From: an uncultured Burkholderiales bacterium
GTDB lineage: Bacteria > Pseudomonadota > Gammaproteobacteria > Burkholderiales > Burkholderiaceae_C
DNA: 6,800 nt
Direction: 5' to 3'
NCBI GenBank assembly: GCA_903887655.1
Contig: CAISQQ010000217.1
Location: 1-6,800, forward strand
Made by a program: the position numbers and the translations under genes. Below the pieces are notes generated by a model. It was not told the DNA's origin. It did not search any database and was given only the letters and a program-made list of their open reading frames with translations. This document shows positions 6,225-6,800 of this stretch, in pieces. Each line of letters opens with the position of its first letter. The stretch's first letter is position 1.

Positions 6225-6800
6225 TCAAGGGGCAGTAGAGATCAGCAGCGAGCTCAAATGCTGCAATGCATCCACTTGGCGAAGAATGGGCAAGGGGCAA
6301 GGGGTTTTGCCTGCCAGCACATCTTGGATGTAATTGGCCGTGCTTTGAGGGTCTATCTTGGCAGGAAGGGTGGGCACCTGTTCCAAGGCCCCAAGCGACA
6401 ATTCTTGCAACACATGAGGCGCGCCATTAACAAAACCCACCATTTTAGGCGTTCGTCGGGCGTCTGCCACAGCCTCACCTTCAGTCCCTCTGAGCAAAAG
6501 GGCATTGGCCTGCGCACTGTGCAAGCTCTGGGTCATGGAGATTTCATACTCCGGATGGGTGAAATTGGAGAGCAAAATGGCGTTTTGGGGCGCCGTCATG
6601 GGGTTGATGAGTTTGGCCAAACTGTGGGCAGAGTTCCTCAGCCCAATGCGGCGTCGAATGTCCAAAAGCCGCGTGAGCCCTTCGCACAAGTGACGGGTGT
6701 TGATAAAGAGCAACTGGGCGCTTTTTAGCGTTGAAGCCGAGTCTGCCAATGGCCAGCCCAGCGCTTGAAAGACGGACTGGCAACTCACCCGTTGATCCTC
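6225..6800 (-). CDS. ybiB: YbiB/TrpD2-type protein, anthranilate phosphoribosyltransferase fold (3' part)
   Basis: Only the last 191 codons are present; the frame is open through the window edge, so the start lies beyond 6800. The visible part resembles the C-terminal two thirds of the TrpD2/YbiB family, best seen in LLLRGTEGEAVADARR, which matches the conserved LRGTEGE(P)VADPRR region, and in the helical stretch SVFQALGWPLAD to GLRNSAHSLAKLINPM, which fits the phosphoribosyltransferase-like core. The family shares the fold of TrpD, but E. coli YbiB is reported to bind nucleic acids and not to make tryptophan; its true role is unsettled. The TGA stop lies 11 bp before the SUMT start, suggesting co-transcription. 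The GTG at 6788 is internal and not the start. A true TrpD is a less likely alternative, since the typical TrpD neighbours trpG and trpC are not seen here. Confidence 0.8.
   Translation of the reverse strand, partial: EDQRVSCQSVFQALGWPLADSASTLKSAQLLFINTRHLCEGLTRLLDIRRRIGLRNSAHSLAKLINPMTAPQNAILLSNFTHPEYEISMTQSLHSAQANALLLRGTEGEAVADARRTPKMVGFVNGAPHVLQELSLGALEQVPTLPAKIDPQSTANYIQDVLAGKTPCPLPILRQVDALQHLSSLLISTAP

Noticed and set aside
6214..6300. TTG at 6300 as the start of the SUMT gene
   Set aside because: It would overlap the ybiB-like coding sequence by 76 bp and add 29 residues that do not belong to the family, while ATG 6213 follows the upstream stop neatly.

Overview
This window reads as an ordinary housekeeping stretch of a betaproteobacterial chromosome. 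The protein sequences look like those of Burkholderiales, most probably the Comamonadaceae. The strongest pointers are the release factor 2 (MDAEQINLIG start, PADPLNAFLDIQ, CQDGRSQHSNRD), the siroheme methyltransferase with an N-G-I-T-S motif, and a YbiB-type TrpD2 gene directly before that methyltransferase. This placement is from memory of the families; no search was run. Base composition looks moderate rather than very GC-rich, but it was not counted.

Every gene I can support lies on the minus strand, so the window reads from right to left. From the right edge: the 3' part of a ybiB/trpD2-like gene (6225-6800, cut by the window edge); 11 bp later a uroporphyrinogen-III C-methyltransferase (5356-6213); a gap of about 200 bp with no clear promoter; prfB for release factor 2 (4048-5152), interrupted by the classic autoregulatory +1 frameshift site; a 59-bp gap holding a perfect 11-bp tandem repeat; pepN, aminopeptidase N (1325-3988); fbp, class I fructose-1,6-bisphosphatase (318-1328), whose start overlaps the pepN stop as ATGA; and a tRNA-Thr with anticodon CGT (212-287), with a likely promoter across the fbp stop and a weak hairpin terminator behind it. 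Positions 1-185 hold no gene I can defend.

The layout suggests two transcription units. One is ybiB-SUMT, where the methyltransferase makes precorrin-2 for siroheme (sulfite and nitrite reductases) or cobalamin. The other is prfB-pepN-fbp, joining translation termination, peptide turnover and gluconeogenesis; pepN and fbp are probably translationally coupled. The tRNA gene probably has its own promoter.

I found no mobile element, CRISPR array, phage gene or evident new system. The most informative point is that prfB must be read as a frameshifted gene of 367 residues; an ordinary ORF call gives only a 300-residue fragment beginning at an internal GTG. Smaller points are the tandem repeat upstream of pepN, the tRNA promoter overlapping the fbp stop, the missing Shine-Dalgarno sequence and A7 run at the prfB start, and a mismatch in the tRNA T-stem.
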